Assembly: GCF_963678635.1 (NCBI RefSeq)
Contig: NC_087065.1
Coordinates: 49,243,011 to 49,307,010 of the forward strand
Source of the DNA: Symsagittifera roscoffensis
Taxonomy: Eukaryota; Xenacoelomorpha; Acoela; Convolutidae
DNA length: 64,000 bases
Direction of reading: 5' to 3'
Made by a program: the position numbers and the translations under genes. Positions within the stretch are counted from its first letter, which is position 1, and each line of letters begins with the position of its first letter. The notes beneath the pieces are model-generated. The model was not told the DNA's origin. It ran no database searches and saw nothing but the letters and a program-made list of their open reading frames with translations. Shown here piece by piece: positions 8,913-18,650 of the stretch.

Positions 8913-11405
8913 TCATCCCACTCCCATTCCACCCAAGATGGCATCTGATTGTTCATACTGTGCCCTCGTGGCCAGTACGTCAGCTTGGAACTTGTCCAAC
9001 GACATCGTTTTCACATCCTGCATCAATTTCAACATCATACCCCCGGCTAACTCCCGGGCATCAAGCAAGTTCTTCAGATACGCGTGTATCTCTTTGATCA
9101 CTGTCGGCGCATGCTCGAAAGCGTCCTCTCCCAAGGTACACAGTCTTGGTGACAAGTACAACCATAAGTTGTTGTGCGGCTTCGTGCGCAAAGCCACTGC
9201 CATGAGATCTTCTTCCGCTGACGTCATGTTTTTCCTGACTGTCCTTCCCTGCTCATTCTCTGCGTGATCCATCTGCCTGAACCAGAGATCATCAACCACC
9301 TGTTGTACTAACAGATGATCGTCATCTACCCCTGGTCTTAACTTCAGCAACCTGGCGAAGTTGGACAGCTCCAACCCCAGAACCTCATCTAACACCAACC
9401 GAGTCGTGCTACAATCTTTGAGTCCCTGTATGGCGTTGGAAATATCAGCCCAAACGGCAGGAAGCTCAGATCGGGATGTGTAATAATTGTTAGGGTCTAC
9501 CATTCTGTTCGGGGCAGGAACTATTACGTTGAACCTTCCCTCCGCTAACGTCGTGACCATCGTGTACACAAACTGAAGGAGTTCTGGCAATGCCGCGTAC
9601 CCTGGTGACAACACAAAGACCACTTTCACTACATTTTGGGTGAACCGTTGTTTTGCTGCTGTTTCTACCTCAACCATCGCCGAGAGCAATGTCATTATCG
9701 CCTCTCCTATGACCTCATTGCTCGGGATCGACCCATCCGTAAGACGGGACAACAAACCCCTGCTTTGCAGATGATCATTCGAGCCTGCAACCACTATCAC
9801 CTGCGGCTCCATGCTGACCACCCTTCGCACACTTATCATCATGCCTATTGACTGTCCCCAGTCCAATTTAGGCGCCGTCGAGAAAATCACGTCGGGCCAA
9901 AACAGAGAACGGGGCGTGTAGAGATAGTCCAAACTCGCCACTATCAAGTACTTGGCAGCTTCCATATCCAAGGGATCATAAGCGGCAAACAGGCCATCAA
10001 CGACTGGGGCCTTCAGTTCCCCGTATCTCCTGTCATCTCCACCGACCGTGGTCGCTCGGGGGTATTCTCTTGAATATTCGCCAGGCGTCTGACCGGGTGG
10101 CTTAGCAAACTGCCTGTACATCTTGTGATGCTTGTTATTAGGCTTGCTATCTGTCTGAAACTTGCCCTTACGAGCTGGTGGCGTCAGTTCCCTGGCTCTC
10201 TGGCGGACGTCCGTAAGAGACCGGGTATTCAAAGGTCCAAAGGTATTGTCCTGAGGCAATCCATTCAGGTCTGCGTGCCGGAGCGTAGTCGTGGAGCTGA
10301 ACTGCTCCTGTTCTGCTAGCAGCCAATCCACGCCCGGTATCCGATATAGTCGTGACACTGTGGGACTTTCTCCGCCGATCGTTCTCATTGCGTCCTCCCG
10401 ACACGTCAAGGTATTCATGTTCAACTTCGTTGACATGTCCGTCTTGTACTGTCCCCAATGACTAGGGTCCGGACGATTCCAAAGCAGCACGCTGCTTGGT
10501 TCAACTCCTTCCACCGGCACGGCGCTTGTCGATGGTCCTGCTGCTGAAGCAGGGTTTGCCATAGCGGGCGGGTCGTTCCTCACAGACACGGTCTGGGAGT
10601 TATTCCTGTTCTGGTCAACTGATATCCCGAGTCGGCTTTCAAGCGGTTGTGTCCTGGGAGGAGGAGCAGTCCCTAGCCTCTCTCTCACGTTTGAGCTCGG
10701 AGCGATGGGTGCAGCTGTAGCCGTCTCCGTTGCCAAAGGCGCTACGCGGTTGACGAGGGATTCGGGTACGCTTGCCCTCATTCTATTTCCTCCGGTCGAA
10801 CTGGTCCAAGCCAGAGAACTGGTCGCCCTCGACTCCTGCTCCACTTCCCTCAACTGCTTCTGAAATACGTCATTGATCCAGTGTCTTCCTTGTTGGGTGT
10901 TGAAATGTATCCCATCTCTGGTGAGCGCGACGTGATCAATCATGCGTAACATGTTCTCGAGATCCAGAAGTCGCAGCTCGCCAGGGTTGTTTCTCACCAG
11001 ACTGCGGATCATTTCGTTCCACCGTGTCACGTTGCCATTCATAAAATCTGCCACTACGGTGCCCACCATCGGGTTCTGTGGTATCGTGCACAGCACCACA
11101 AGCCTGGGCCTATACTTCTCCTTTAGTTTGTTCAGGAGGCAGACCAATAGAGGCTCCTACTTGCTCTCCGGAGTCACTGGGGCTCTCGAGACGTCATTGG
11201 TTCCCAGCATTATTACCAGCGTATCCAGGTAATCTTCGCTCTGGAACTCCATCATCTTGATGACTTGAGCCACTGAGGCTCCTCCAAAGGACAGAGCGGT
11301 AGTCTGACCATAGACGAAGATCTCATTCAGATCCCTCACCAAACTGTCTCCTATGATCAAGTGGCGATTTCCTGCGGGAATCACCTGGTCGGTCGTAGCG
11401 GGGTT
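8913..11405 (-). pseudogene. tandem SGNH-hydrolase region of ORF3
   Basis: Translated from 11402. The first domain has the full SGNH set: block I I-I-G-D-S-L (Ser near 11345), block II Gly in S-F-G-G-A-S, block III G-T-N-D (near 11204), and block V D-G-I-H-F-N (Asp/His near 10916). This predicts a GDSL-type esterase or acyl hydrolase. An in-frame TAG at 11157-11159 splits it between blocks III and V. A Pro/Ser-rich linker follows (about 10850-10480), then a second domain with G-S-N-D near 9780 and a V-A-S-L-D in place of block I near 9940, so its nucleophile is probably lost. The stretch ends with TGA at 8913-8915, in the same frame as X. CR1-type LINEs are known to carry an esterase-like ORF1; I do not know a Ty3 precedent. 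The substrate is unknown. Confidence 0.8.
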
Positions 11406-11542
11406 TCAGCACATGTCATTCAGGCAGGCTCGAGGATGCTCCGCGGCCACTTGCGTGAACTGGTGACGTGCCATCAGATTCTTCCTAATGTCCGCCACGC
11501 GATACTTCTGAAAGGTTCCGCCATGCGAAGTCCCCGAGGACG

Positions 11543-12526
11543 CTATCGTGCGGGGTGCTCGCTCCGAACTATTGGATGATTGATCACGACGTTGGGAAGG
11601 AACGATCCTACCCAATGTCCGCCCAGAGGTTCTGTTGATCTCATCCATTGTTGCTCTGGCCACTCGATTGAATGATTCTTGGAACTGGGGAGCGAAATAG
11701 GTGTCAGAAGGGTCTGGTATCGTGTTCCTTTGACTGGGAGCAGACTGTTGTGTCTGCTGAGGAGCCTCGGGCCATCTCGATGTACACAGCTCCTGTACTC
11801 TTGTCTTGGGGCGTGTGTCCCTGGATCCCTCCTAGGATTCATCGTCGCCAGAACCTCCTGTGACACTTGGCTCACCTTTGCCATTTACAGCTCCTTCAGG
11901 TGCTTTATTTCATCCTCTTTGTAGGCAACCTGCAGATCCTCGTACTTCTTTTTCCATTCGTCTCTTTCTCGAGCTATCGCCCTATACTCCTGGAGTTTGG
12001 CACACAGCTCGCTCTGATCTCTCTCTTTCTTCTCCAACGTCTCAATCGTCTCCGACGTCTGTATCTCTATTTCGCTCACCCTCACTCTCTTCGGAGGAGG
12101 AGCAGCTGTTGGAGAGTCGACTGAATGTGACGGGCCTGGCCCATCACGTTGTCTTTTCGCTCCGATGAGCGGCTGCGCAGGTTGGATCGGCAAGGGCATC
12201 TCACCTAGCCGATGGTCCCTCTGTTCAACCAGGTCTGGCTCACGAGCCAGGTCGTGGCCAGACATTTCTCCACGCCGACACCTCATCAGTCGGTTTTGAC
12301 CTCTCTCGGCGGTCCCGGACTCACCGATGGCCAACATCAACACCACTTCTGTAGAGCGATTCCCTCGACCCTCTCGTCCTAACGCATTGAGGAGCGCGAC
12401 CACAAACATCGCCAGCCCCGGGTATTCTCGTGTAAAGTCACAATTGATCAGCCGCTGATAGATCTCGTCTAGAGTCGCTCCTAGACTCGCTGAGAGGAAT
12501 TCCATTAGTTCGTTCGTATCACCCAT
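11543..12526 (-). pseudogene. coiled-coil ORF at the start of the post-pol region
   Basis: It begins at an ATG at 12526 and runs 213 codons to TAA at 11885-11887. The stop is followed at once by ATG in the same frame (taaATG), which opens a further 113 codons to 11543. The N-terminal part is helical. Residues about 120-150 are Pro/Ser-rich with a basic P-P-K-R-V-R patch that could be a nuclear localisation signal. The last 70 residues are a charged Glu/Lys coiled coil. A frameshift near 11660 moves to the frame that continues to the SGNH domain. I do not recognise the protein. It may be the N-terminal part of one long ORF3 polyprotein. A T-rich tract with TTTTTTAG (element sense) lies just upstream, near 12618, and could serve as a splice acceptor for a separate mRNA. 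Confidence 0.6.
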
Positions 12527-12992
12527 TTCCTATCGTGTTGATTCTTGTTATCGTGTAGTTTCTTCCGGGTCGTTTGATTCAATGAACTCAATAAACAATT
12601 TCTGATCAATCAAGATCTAAAAAACAAGTCGCGACTTAAAACCATCATTTTTGGATAAAACATCATCCAAATCTTTAAAACTCTTCATTGAAATTCTCTT
12701 CTCAATTCTGACTTAAAAATTTAGCACCAAGGTGGATCGTCCACCTTTATCTTTGTCAAGGTAGCACAAATGAGCGCTGTCACCTTGACTACCTGGAGTA
12801 TTCTAGGTCTTTTATGACACAAAACATAAAACATATATTAACAATAACATAACACATAAACATCACACATCTACACTATCACATACAAACATAATCCCTA
12901 ATAGCTAACCTAAACTTAATCCTAATCTAAAACTTGTCCCTAATTCCTGTCAAGTGAACTTAATAAAAACCACTTATCGCCGAATGCAGTTC
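12527..12992 (-). other. AT-rich spacer between the macro region and ORF3
   Basis: No ORF is visible. The + strand is strongly biased to A, C and T between about 12830 and 12950. In element sense a TTGTTTTTTAG near 12620 resembles a splice acceptor before the ORF3 start. Nothing else is recognisable. Confidence 0.5.
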
Positions 12993-13559
12993 CTAGCATA
13001 TGCTCAGATAGTATATTTTATGTAAGTAAACTTCTATGTCAGTTTCTGAAAATATCACATGTACAAGGGCGTACAACTCTCTCGGATGTAGCTTTCCCCT
13101 ATTAGGATCATATACTGGTAACGAGAGAGAGGTCACTCCTCTCTCAACCAGAAAATCCCTAAGTCGAGTCAAGGCCAATACCAAGCTCTCTGGATCTACG
13201 TGTTGCCTATCAGTGGCCTTGGTAACCAGGAAACACAAATATTTCCCTGGTATCTGTCATGCAACAGGGGGCAGCGCTATCATCCCTCCCACACCAGGCC
13301 TCTGTTTCCATAAAAATTCGATGTTCTAATACTCTCTTTTGAAATCAGCCGCTAGTGCTGTTTTGAAGCTTACGTCCGCGGTTATCGCTATAGCACATGT
13401 GCGTTCCGTGAGTATGAAATCGCTGTCCGTTATGACGATATTGTTTGAATAAGGGTTCGGTAGGTCAAAATACGATTCAAAAATTTGTCCAAAAGGTGAT
13501 TTTCTAGCATTCTCGCCCTCTGTCTCTAGTTCTCCGGTTTCTCTTGCCGATTTCTATTT
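12993..13559 (-). pseudogene. macro-like (ADP-ribose-binding-type) domain after pol
   Basis: Read in the pol frame beyond the pol stop, about 185 codons give a coherent domain. It has a D-S-D-F-I-L start, A-I-A-I-T-A-D-V, G-V-G-G-M-I-A-L-P, a C-F-L-V-T-K-A-T strand, a helix rich in L-x-x-L-R-D-F, and S-L-S-L-P-V-Y-D-P-N-R-G-K-L, ending in an I-E-V-Y-L strand. The strand-helix order and the Gly-rich loops fit the macro-domain fold, which binds ADP-ribose or related ligands. Two in-frame stops break it: TAG at 13326-13328 and TGA at 13257-13259. It sits between integrase and ORF3. It may once have been read through from pol or translated by reinitiation. The decayed plus element lacks it. Assignment is by pattern, without a profile search. 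Confidence 0.7.
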
Positions 13560-13568
13560 TTTTTGTTA

Positions 13569-16500
13569 TCAGATTTTCGGTGTGGGTGAGTCCCACCCCC
13601 ACTCCCCAGACAAAAATATCCATCGAAAGTCTAGGAGATCGAGGTTGGATTGTGGAACACGTAGAGAACCATCTGGGGCGACCCAGTTGGACTCGGTGTT
13701 GTCATGACTGACGTGTTTGATGCCGTCTTTATCGACGTCCTGAATCGTCAGGATCGTCTCTTTTGGATCTGTTGGCAGATCATGGAGCCATTCGAGCACC
13801 CGCAAGTTCGTTAGTTCTTGCTCATGAGTCTGTTCCGCTTCTGGTTTGAACTCCACTTCCGGTTCTGATCGATCATCGATCCAATCCTGATCCATGTCTT
13901 TCACCAAGTCGACATCTTTTTGCACCGCCATTTCGTCCAGTCCTACCGGCGAATCCATCATATCACTTACAACTATCCTGTCCACGACGAAATCCTCGCC
14001 GTACGGATTGTATTTCTTCTTGTTTTTTCCTCTCTTGCTCTGGCGTGTTTCCATGGTGAGAGGAAAGTCAGGCTGTATTTCTTTGTCAATTTCAATTTGT
14101 TCCGGGCAGTCCCAGTCTTCCTCGGCATAAGGTAGAGTTTCATCGTCCACCTCTACTCGCTCGGTCAACTCCAGGTCCAGTGGTAGGTCGCAATCGTCCA
14201 CCACCTCATTCCCGTCGTTTTTGTCGCGAGTACCCCTTTCATTCACCTCACAAGCAGGATCCACTATCAAATAGTCTCCCTCTTGCATGTCCGCTGGGAT
14301 ACACCAGTCCTCTGACGAGGCATTGTGTGGTTTGATGTTTTCGTAGTGAGCTGCTCTTCCAGTGCTTAATCGATAAAAACGACCTCCTTGGTGCACCTCT
14401 GTTATCTGAAATGGACCACGCCATTTCTTTAATAATTTCTTGGTTCCTTTTGGTGGAACCACTTCCTGGAACACCCAGACGTAGTCGCCATCTGAGTAGG
14501 CTTTTGCATTGGCTGTCCTTCTATCAAACCTCCTTTTTTGTCTAATTTGCGTCTGTTGCGTGTTCCTCCTGCATAAGTCATTGAGGTCCTGCTGTCTTCT
14601 AATAACATCCCGCACGTACGTTTGCGGTGTTGTTCTCTTCCCCTCATATTCAGGGTAGAAAAATGTCAACGGAAGCGCTTTTTTGTGACCCGTTAGCGTC
14701 ATATGCGGACTTATTCCCGTGGTGGAATGCTCTGTGCTGTTGTAAGCACCCATCACTTGCGGTAAGTGTCTATCCCGGTCATCCATGTAGCGTGAGCAAT
14801 AAACTCTCAACATGGATACCAGCGTGCGATTCTGCCTCTCGAGTAGGCCATTCATTTGCGGTTGATAAGTGGTCGAGTGGGCCTGTGCTACATGCGACCT
14901 TTTCATTAACTCCTTCGTAAGATCACCCACAAATGCTTTGCCATTGTCCGATTGGAACGTGATGGGGCAGCCGTGCCTCGCTATCCACACATTTATCAAA
15001 TGATCGCACGTTTCTTCCGCTGATGCTGTCATGCAGGGTGCTGCCTCTGCATATTTCGTAAAATGATCAATCATTACCAGCACCTGATTGTAGCCCGTGG
15101 CTGTCATGCATATCTTCTGGTGATCAATCTGCACCACTTCATTGAATCCTGATGATTCTATTGATTGCAGAGGGAATCTCAGTTTCCTGGGGTCCTTCGC
15201 CTGTTGGCATGACAAGCACGCAGAGATCCACTTCTCACATGCCTTCTTCAAGGCAGGCCAATCGAATCGTTTCTGTATCCTGTTATACACTTTGTCCACT
15301 CCCTGGTGACCTATTTTGTCATGTGAACGAAAGAGCAATTCGGTCTGGTATAACTGTGGTAACACTATCGAGTTGTACTTGTAAATGACCTTGTCCTCCT
15401 CTCTACGTTTACAGGCTACGATTCCGTCTTTGTTCAGGTACAACAAATCTTTTCTTTTCAGGTAGAACTGCTTCAAGATCTTGTAGCTGTCTTCTTCCAA
15501 ATCCCCTTTGTCAGGTGCTCCATTCTCGATCCATCTCTTCAGACTGCTCGTCATTCTATCATTTCGTTGAGCCCTTAGGAGATCCGACAGCCTGTACCTG
15601 GCTTTCAAATACGTCTTTACCACGCTCATTTGCCCGCTCATTATCTCATGGGCATGGGCATTGTCCAACAACTTAACGCACCATATCTTCTTCAAAGGCG
15701 TTGCTTCCTGCACAGATGGCTCCAGATTGGTACGGACGATCGTACCATGTGGCAGTAATCTGGTTGGGCGTTTCGAAACTGCTATCAGCTCGAGCTCATC
15801 GGCGGCATTATCCACCACGGTGCCCTCTTCATCGGATGTGTACCTGTCTCTGTCCGGATCCTGATGCATTTCCCTGTCCAGCCCGCGTTGTTTCCAGTCC
15901 ACCAACAAGGAATGAATCGCAATCTCCGATACATCAGAATTAGAAGTAGTCTCGGATGTGTTGTCCCAGGACTGCGGCCTCGAGTCATCACTTGAATCGA
16001 GTGACTCCACACCATCACGTTCCACTCTGTCTGTGATGTTTCTCGACTCCCCAGTCAAAACTCTGTCCATTGTTCGCTTTGAATCCGACTCCCCGGACAA
16101 AATTCTGTCCCTAGGTGGTCTCATCAACCTCTCCCCGGACAAATCGTCCTGTACGGGCCTGAAGATGTCCGACTCCCCGGACATTGTTTCGTCCCCGGAA
16201 GAACAATCTGAGCCCGGCTCGTATTCTGCTTTTGCATCTGTGAAATGTACTTTTCTCGTGAAGCTGGATTTCGACTTCACCTTGACTTCCTCAGTGATTT
16301 GGACCAGGATCGGTTTCCCACGTTCTGGGAACGAAGTCCTCAACAAGACTTTCTTTGGCATTGAGGTCACCAGTTGGTTCACTATCGACCGGCAATCCCG
16401 TTCCACATCGCGACCGCGAATGATCACCGGCCTCTTCTCCGTCTTCTCAGTTACGGTCAATCGCTGCATGGTCTCCATCCACTCACGATCATGTCTGTCG

Positions 16501-18650
16501 ACTTCTCTATCCAGCAAGTCACGAAGTTTCCCCATGACGTCCGGCGCCACATTTACTGTCCTCTTTAGCAGAGCTATGCTGTTTATACCCAGCCTGGTAA
16601 GCACCTGCTGCACCAGATTGGACCGGACTAGCAGATCCAGCGGAACGGGTTCACCCCTGGCTAAAACCTTTATCTCAGCGGCCGTTTCCACTGGAAGTTC
16701 AAGGTGTCCTGGTATAGGGTGCCCTGACTTATCCAGCCACTTAGTGAGTGGTAGTTTGTCGTAGGTTTCCTTGTCTAGGAATAAAAACCCGTCTTTGATC
16801 TCCGCTTGGTTAGCCTGCTTCGCTTCGAGGCGCTCATAGAATTCTGTCTTCTTACTGAGGCTATCAGCATGATGCTTGTAACGGGTACGATGCTCTATGA
16901 TCATGTGGTATCCGTCCAGGCGCACGATCCACCGACCAATATAACTTTGGTCCATCGAATTGGTTTTCAGCCAGGCAAGGGCACGATTATCCACACGCAA
17001 CTTGAAAGGAGCAGTCCCCAAGTAAGCCCTGTACTTTTCCACAAAAGTGATCACCGCGAACATTTCCGCTTTTGGTGCGCCATACTTCATCTCGGTATCG
17101 CTCAAGACCTTACTTCCGTAGGCTATTGGACGGAGAACCGTTCTCCCGTTCCACTCTTGCTCTTGGTGAAGTATGCCTGATATTGCAACCACCGATGCAT
17201 CCGTGTCCAGCACGAACATCCCCTTCTCTGTTGGCATGCCGAGGACCGGTGCCTCGCAAAGCTCACGTTTGATGTTCTCAAATGAATTTTGTGCCTCATC
17301 AGTCCAAGTGAACTTTTTGCCATTGTTTCTCATCAAGCGCTGCATGGGGTAGATTTTGTCAACATACCCCTTGATGAATTCTCGATAATAATTAGCAAAT
17401 CCCAAAAAACTCATTAGTTGTGTATCTGTTTTAGGTGCCTTCCAGGTCAACACCGCTTCGACTGCTTCAGGATCTGGTCTCACTCCATGCTTAACCACCA
17501 GGCGGCCCAGATACTTTATGGAGTCTCTGAGGATTTCACACTTAGAGGGTTTACATTTCAGGCCCGCCTGCTTCATGCAAGTAAACACCTCATCCAACCT
17601 CTCTATGTGGTCCTCTAAGGTTGGTGTTGCAATCACAACATCATCGACATAACACATGGTGAGATTCCCGTATTTGTAAGTCACGCTCGTGAGTGCCTGG
17701 GCCATCAGTTGCTGGAATGTGGCCGTAGCGTTGCACAACCCGAACGCCATCCTCTTCCACTGGAACAATCCCAGCTCGCACGCGAAGCCTGTTTTTTCAC
17801 GATCTTGCTTTCGGAGTGGCACTTGCCAGAACGCAGAGCCCAAATCCAACGTCGTGAAGAACTTCGCATCTCCCAGCTTGGATAGGCTCTCATCAATGCG
17901 GGGAATCGGGTATGCGTCCTTTATAGTCACTGCGTTCAGATAACGGAAATCACAACAAAACCTAAGTTGCCCCCCTTTCTTTTTCGCCATGACTACGCCA
18001 CAAGCCCACGGGGACTTCGACGGCTCGATCATGTCATACTCCATTAACATCTCGATTTCCTTCCTGCACGCTTCTGACTTGTGAGGGGTCATTCTTCTCG
18101 CCCCTTCCCTATGAGGTACTGAGCCCTCTTCTATCTCAATCTCGTGTTCTACAAAGTTACAGCAACCTATGTCGGCCTTATGTTTCGAAAAAACGTCTGC
18201 GTTCCGACTTAGCACCGCCCTGAGCGAATCTAGTTCCTTGTCTGATATTTTACCCTTCAAATGTTCTATCTCAGGTAGGACCCGTTTATTCGCTGCTAAC
18301 TCTGTTTCTGTCGGCCTCTCGGGAAAGTTGGAACAACTAGACAACCCGTCATCTGTTTTCGACTTCATTGAAAACAATTTCCTAGAAGATTTCAATTCAT
18401 TTATTCTCTTCAATATACATTCTTGGTTCGCATGCAAGGGACATTTAGTTACATCAAACTTCTTCAAGTTCTCCACACTCTGAAAGTCTGTGTTCAGAGG
18501 CAAAGCATAGCCAAGTTTCTTTCCCCTCTGTTTTGTCACTGTTGTTGCTTCTGTGTTCAACAACACACTCACACACAGTCCGCTCTGAGTGAGTGAGAAG
18601 CTTCTTCCTAAAATAGCCGAGCTTTTACTGTTTGTCATTGCTGAGTTCAT
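13569..18650 (-). CDS. pol: Pol polyprotein: reverse transcriptase, RNase H, integrase (intact)
   Basis: This is a 1693-codon open frame, the best preserved gene here. Domains in order: N-terminal linker (1-170); RT (about 190-430) with L-D-L-G near 269 and Y-V-D-D at 334-337; RNase H (about 480-600) with D482, E529, D554 and D596; a long charged linker (about 640-1000) with four repeats of an L-S-G-E-S-like motif at 821-868; integrase zinc finger H1110, H1115, C1145, C1148; integrase core D1176, D1235, E1271 (D-x58-D-x35-E); and a G-P-F motif at 1412-1414, typical of Ty3 integrase C-termini. An acidic tail of about 250 residues follows; no chromodomain is seen. It makes the cDNA and inserts it. 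It overlaps the protease frame by 26 bp in the +1 frame, so expression needs +1 frameshifting or reinitiation. The plus element has a broken homologue at 42592-45360. Confidence 0.95.
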   Translation of the reverse strand: MNSAMTNSKSSAILGRSFSLTQSGLCVSVLLNTEATTVTKQRGKKLGYALPLNTDFQSVENLKKFDVTKCPLHANQECILKRINELKSSRKLFSMKSKTDDGLSSCSNFPERPTETELAANKRVLPEIEHLKGKISDKELDSLRAVLSRNADVFSKHKADIGCCNFVEHEIEIEEGSVPHREGARRMTPHKSEACRKEIEMLMEYDMIEPSKSPWACGVVMAKKKGGQLRFCCDFRYLNAVTIKDAYPIPRIDESLSKLGDAKFFTTLDLGSAFWQVPLRKQDREKTGFACELGLFQWKRMAFGLCNATATFQQLMAQALTSVTYKYGNLTMCYVDDVVIATPTLEDHIERLDEVFTCMKQAGLKCKPSKCEILRDSIKYLGRLVVKHGVRPDPEAVEAVLTWKAPKTDTQLMSFLGFANYYREFIKGYVDKIYPMQRLMRNNGKKFTWTDEAQNSFENIKRELCEAPVLGMPTEKGMFVLDTDASVVAISGILHQEQEWNGRTVLRPIAYGSKVLSDTEMKYGAPKAEMFAVITFVEKYRAYLGTAPFKLRVDNRALAWLKTNSMDQSYIGRWIVRLDGYHMIIEHRTRYKHHADSLSKKTEFYERLEAKQANQAEIKDGFLFLDKETYDKLPLTKWLDKSGHPIPGHLELPVETAAEIKVLARGEPVPLDLLVRSNLVQQVLTRLGINSIALLKRTVNVAPDVMGKLRDLLDREVDRHDREWMETMQRLTVTEKTEKRPVIIRGRDVERDCRSIVNQLVTSMPKKVLLRTSFPERGKPILVQITEEVKVKSKSSFTRKVHFTDAKAEYEPGSDCSSGDETMSGESDIFRPVQDDLSGERLMRPPRDRILSGESDSKRTMDRVLTGESRNITDRVERDGVESLDSSDDSRPQSWDNTSETTSNSDVSEIAIHSLLVDWKQRGLDREMHQDPDRDRYTSDEEGTVVDNAADELELIAVSKRPTRLLPHGTIVRTNLEPSVQEATPLKKIWCVKLLDNAHAHEIMSGQMSVVKTYLKARYRLSDLLRAQRNDRMTSSLKRWIENGAPDKGDLEEDSYKILKQFYLKRKDLLYLNKDGIVACKRREEDKVIYKYNSIVLPQLYQTELLFRSHDKIGHQGVDKVYNRIQKRFDWPALKKACEKWISACLSCQQAKDPRKLRFPLQSIESSGFNEVVQIDHQKICMTATGYNQVLVMIDHFTKYAEAAPCMTASAEETCDHLINVWIARHGCPITFQSDNGKAFVGDLTKELMKRSHVAQAHSTTYQPQMNGLLERQNRTLVSMLRVYCSRYMDDRDRHLPQVMGAYNSTEHSTTGISPHMTLTGHKKALPLTFFYPEYEGKRTTPQTYVRDVIRRQQDLNDLCRRNTQQTQIRQKRRFDRRTANAKAYSDGDYVWVFQEVVPPKGTKKLLKKWRGPFQITEVHQGGRFYRLSTGRAAHYENIKPHNASSEDWCIPADMQEGDYLIVDPACEVNERGTRDKNDGNEVVDDCDLPLDLELTERVEVDDETLPYAEEDWDCPEQIEIDKEIQPDFPLTMETRQSKRGKNKKKYNPYGEDFVVDRIVVSDMMDSPVGLDEMAVQKDVDLVKDMDQDWIDDRSEPEVEFKPEAEQTHEQELTNLRVLEWLHDLPTDPKETILTIQDVDKDGIKHVSHDNTESNWVAPDGSLRVPQSNLDLLDFRWIFLSGEWGWDSPTPKI

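Noticed and set aside
11885-12526. Coiled-coil ORF as a second gag
   Set aside because: It has no knuckle or capsid homology and lies after pol; a true gag is already present at 19780-22445.
6516-12526. Retroviral envelope gene
   Set aside because: No signal peptide, membrane anchor or cleavage site pattern was visible in the translated frames.
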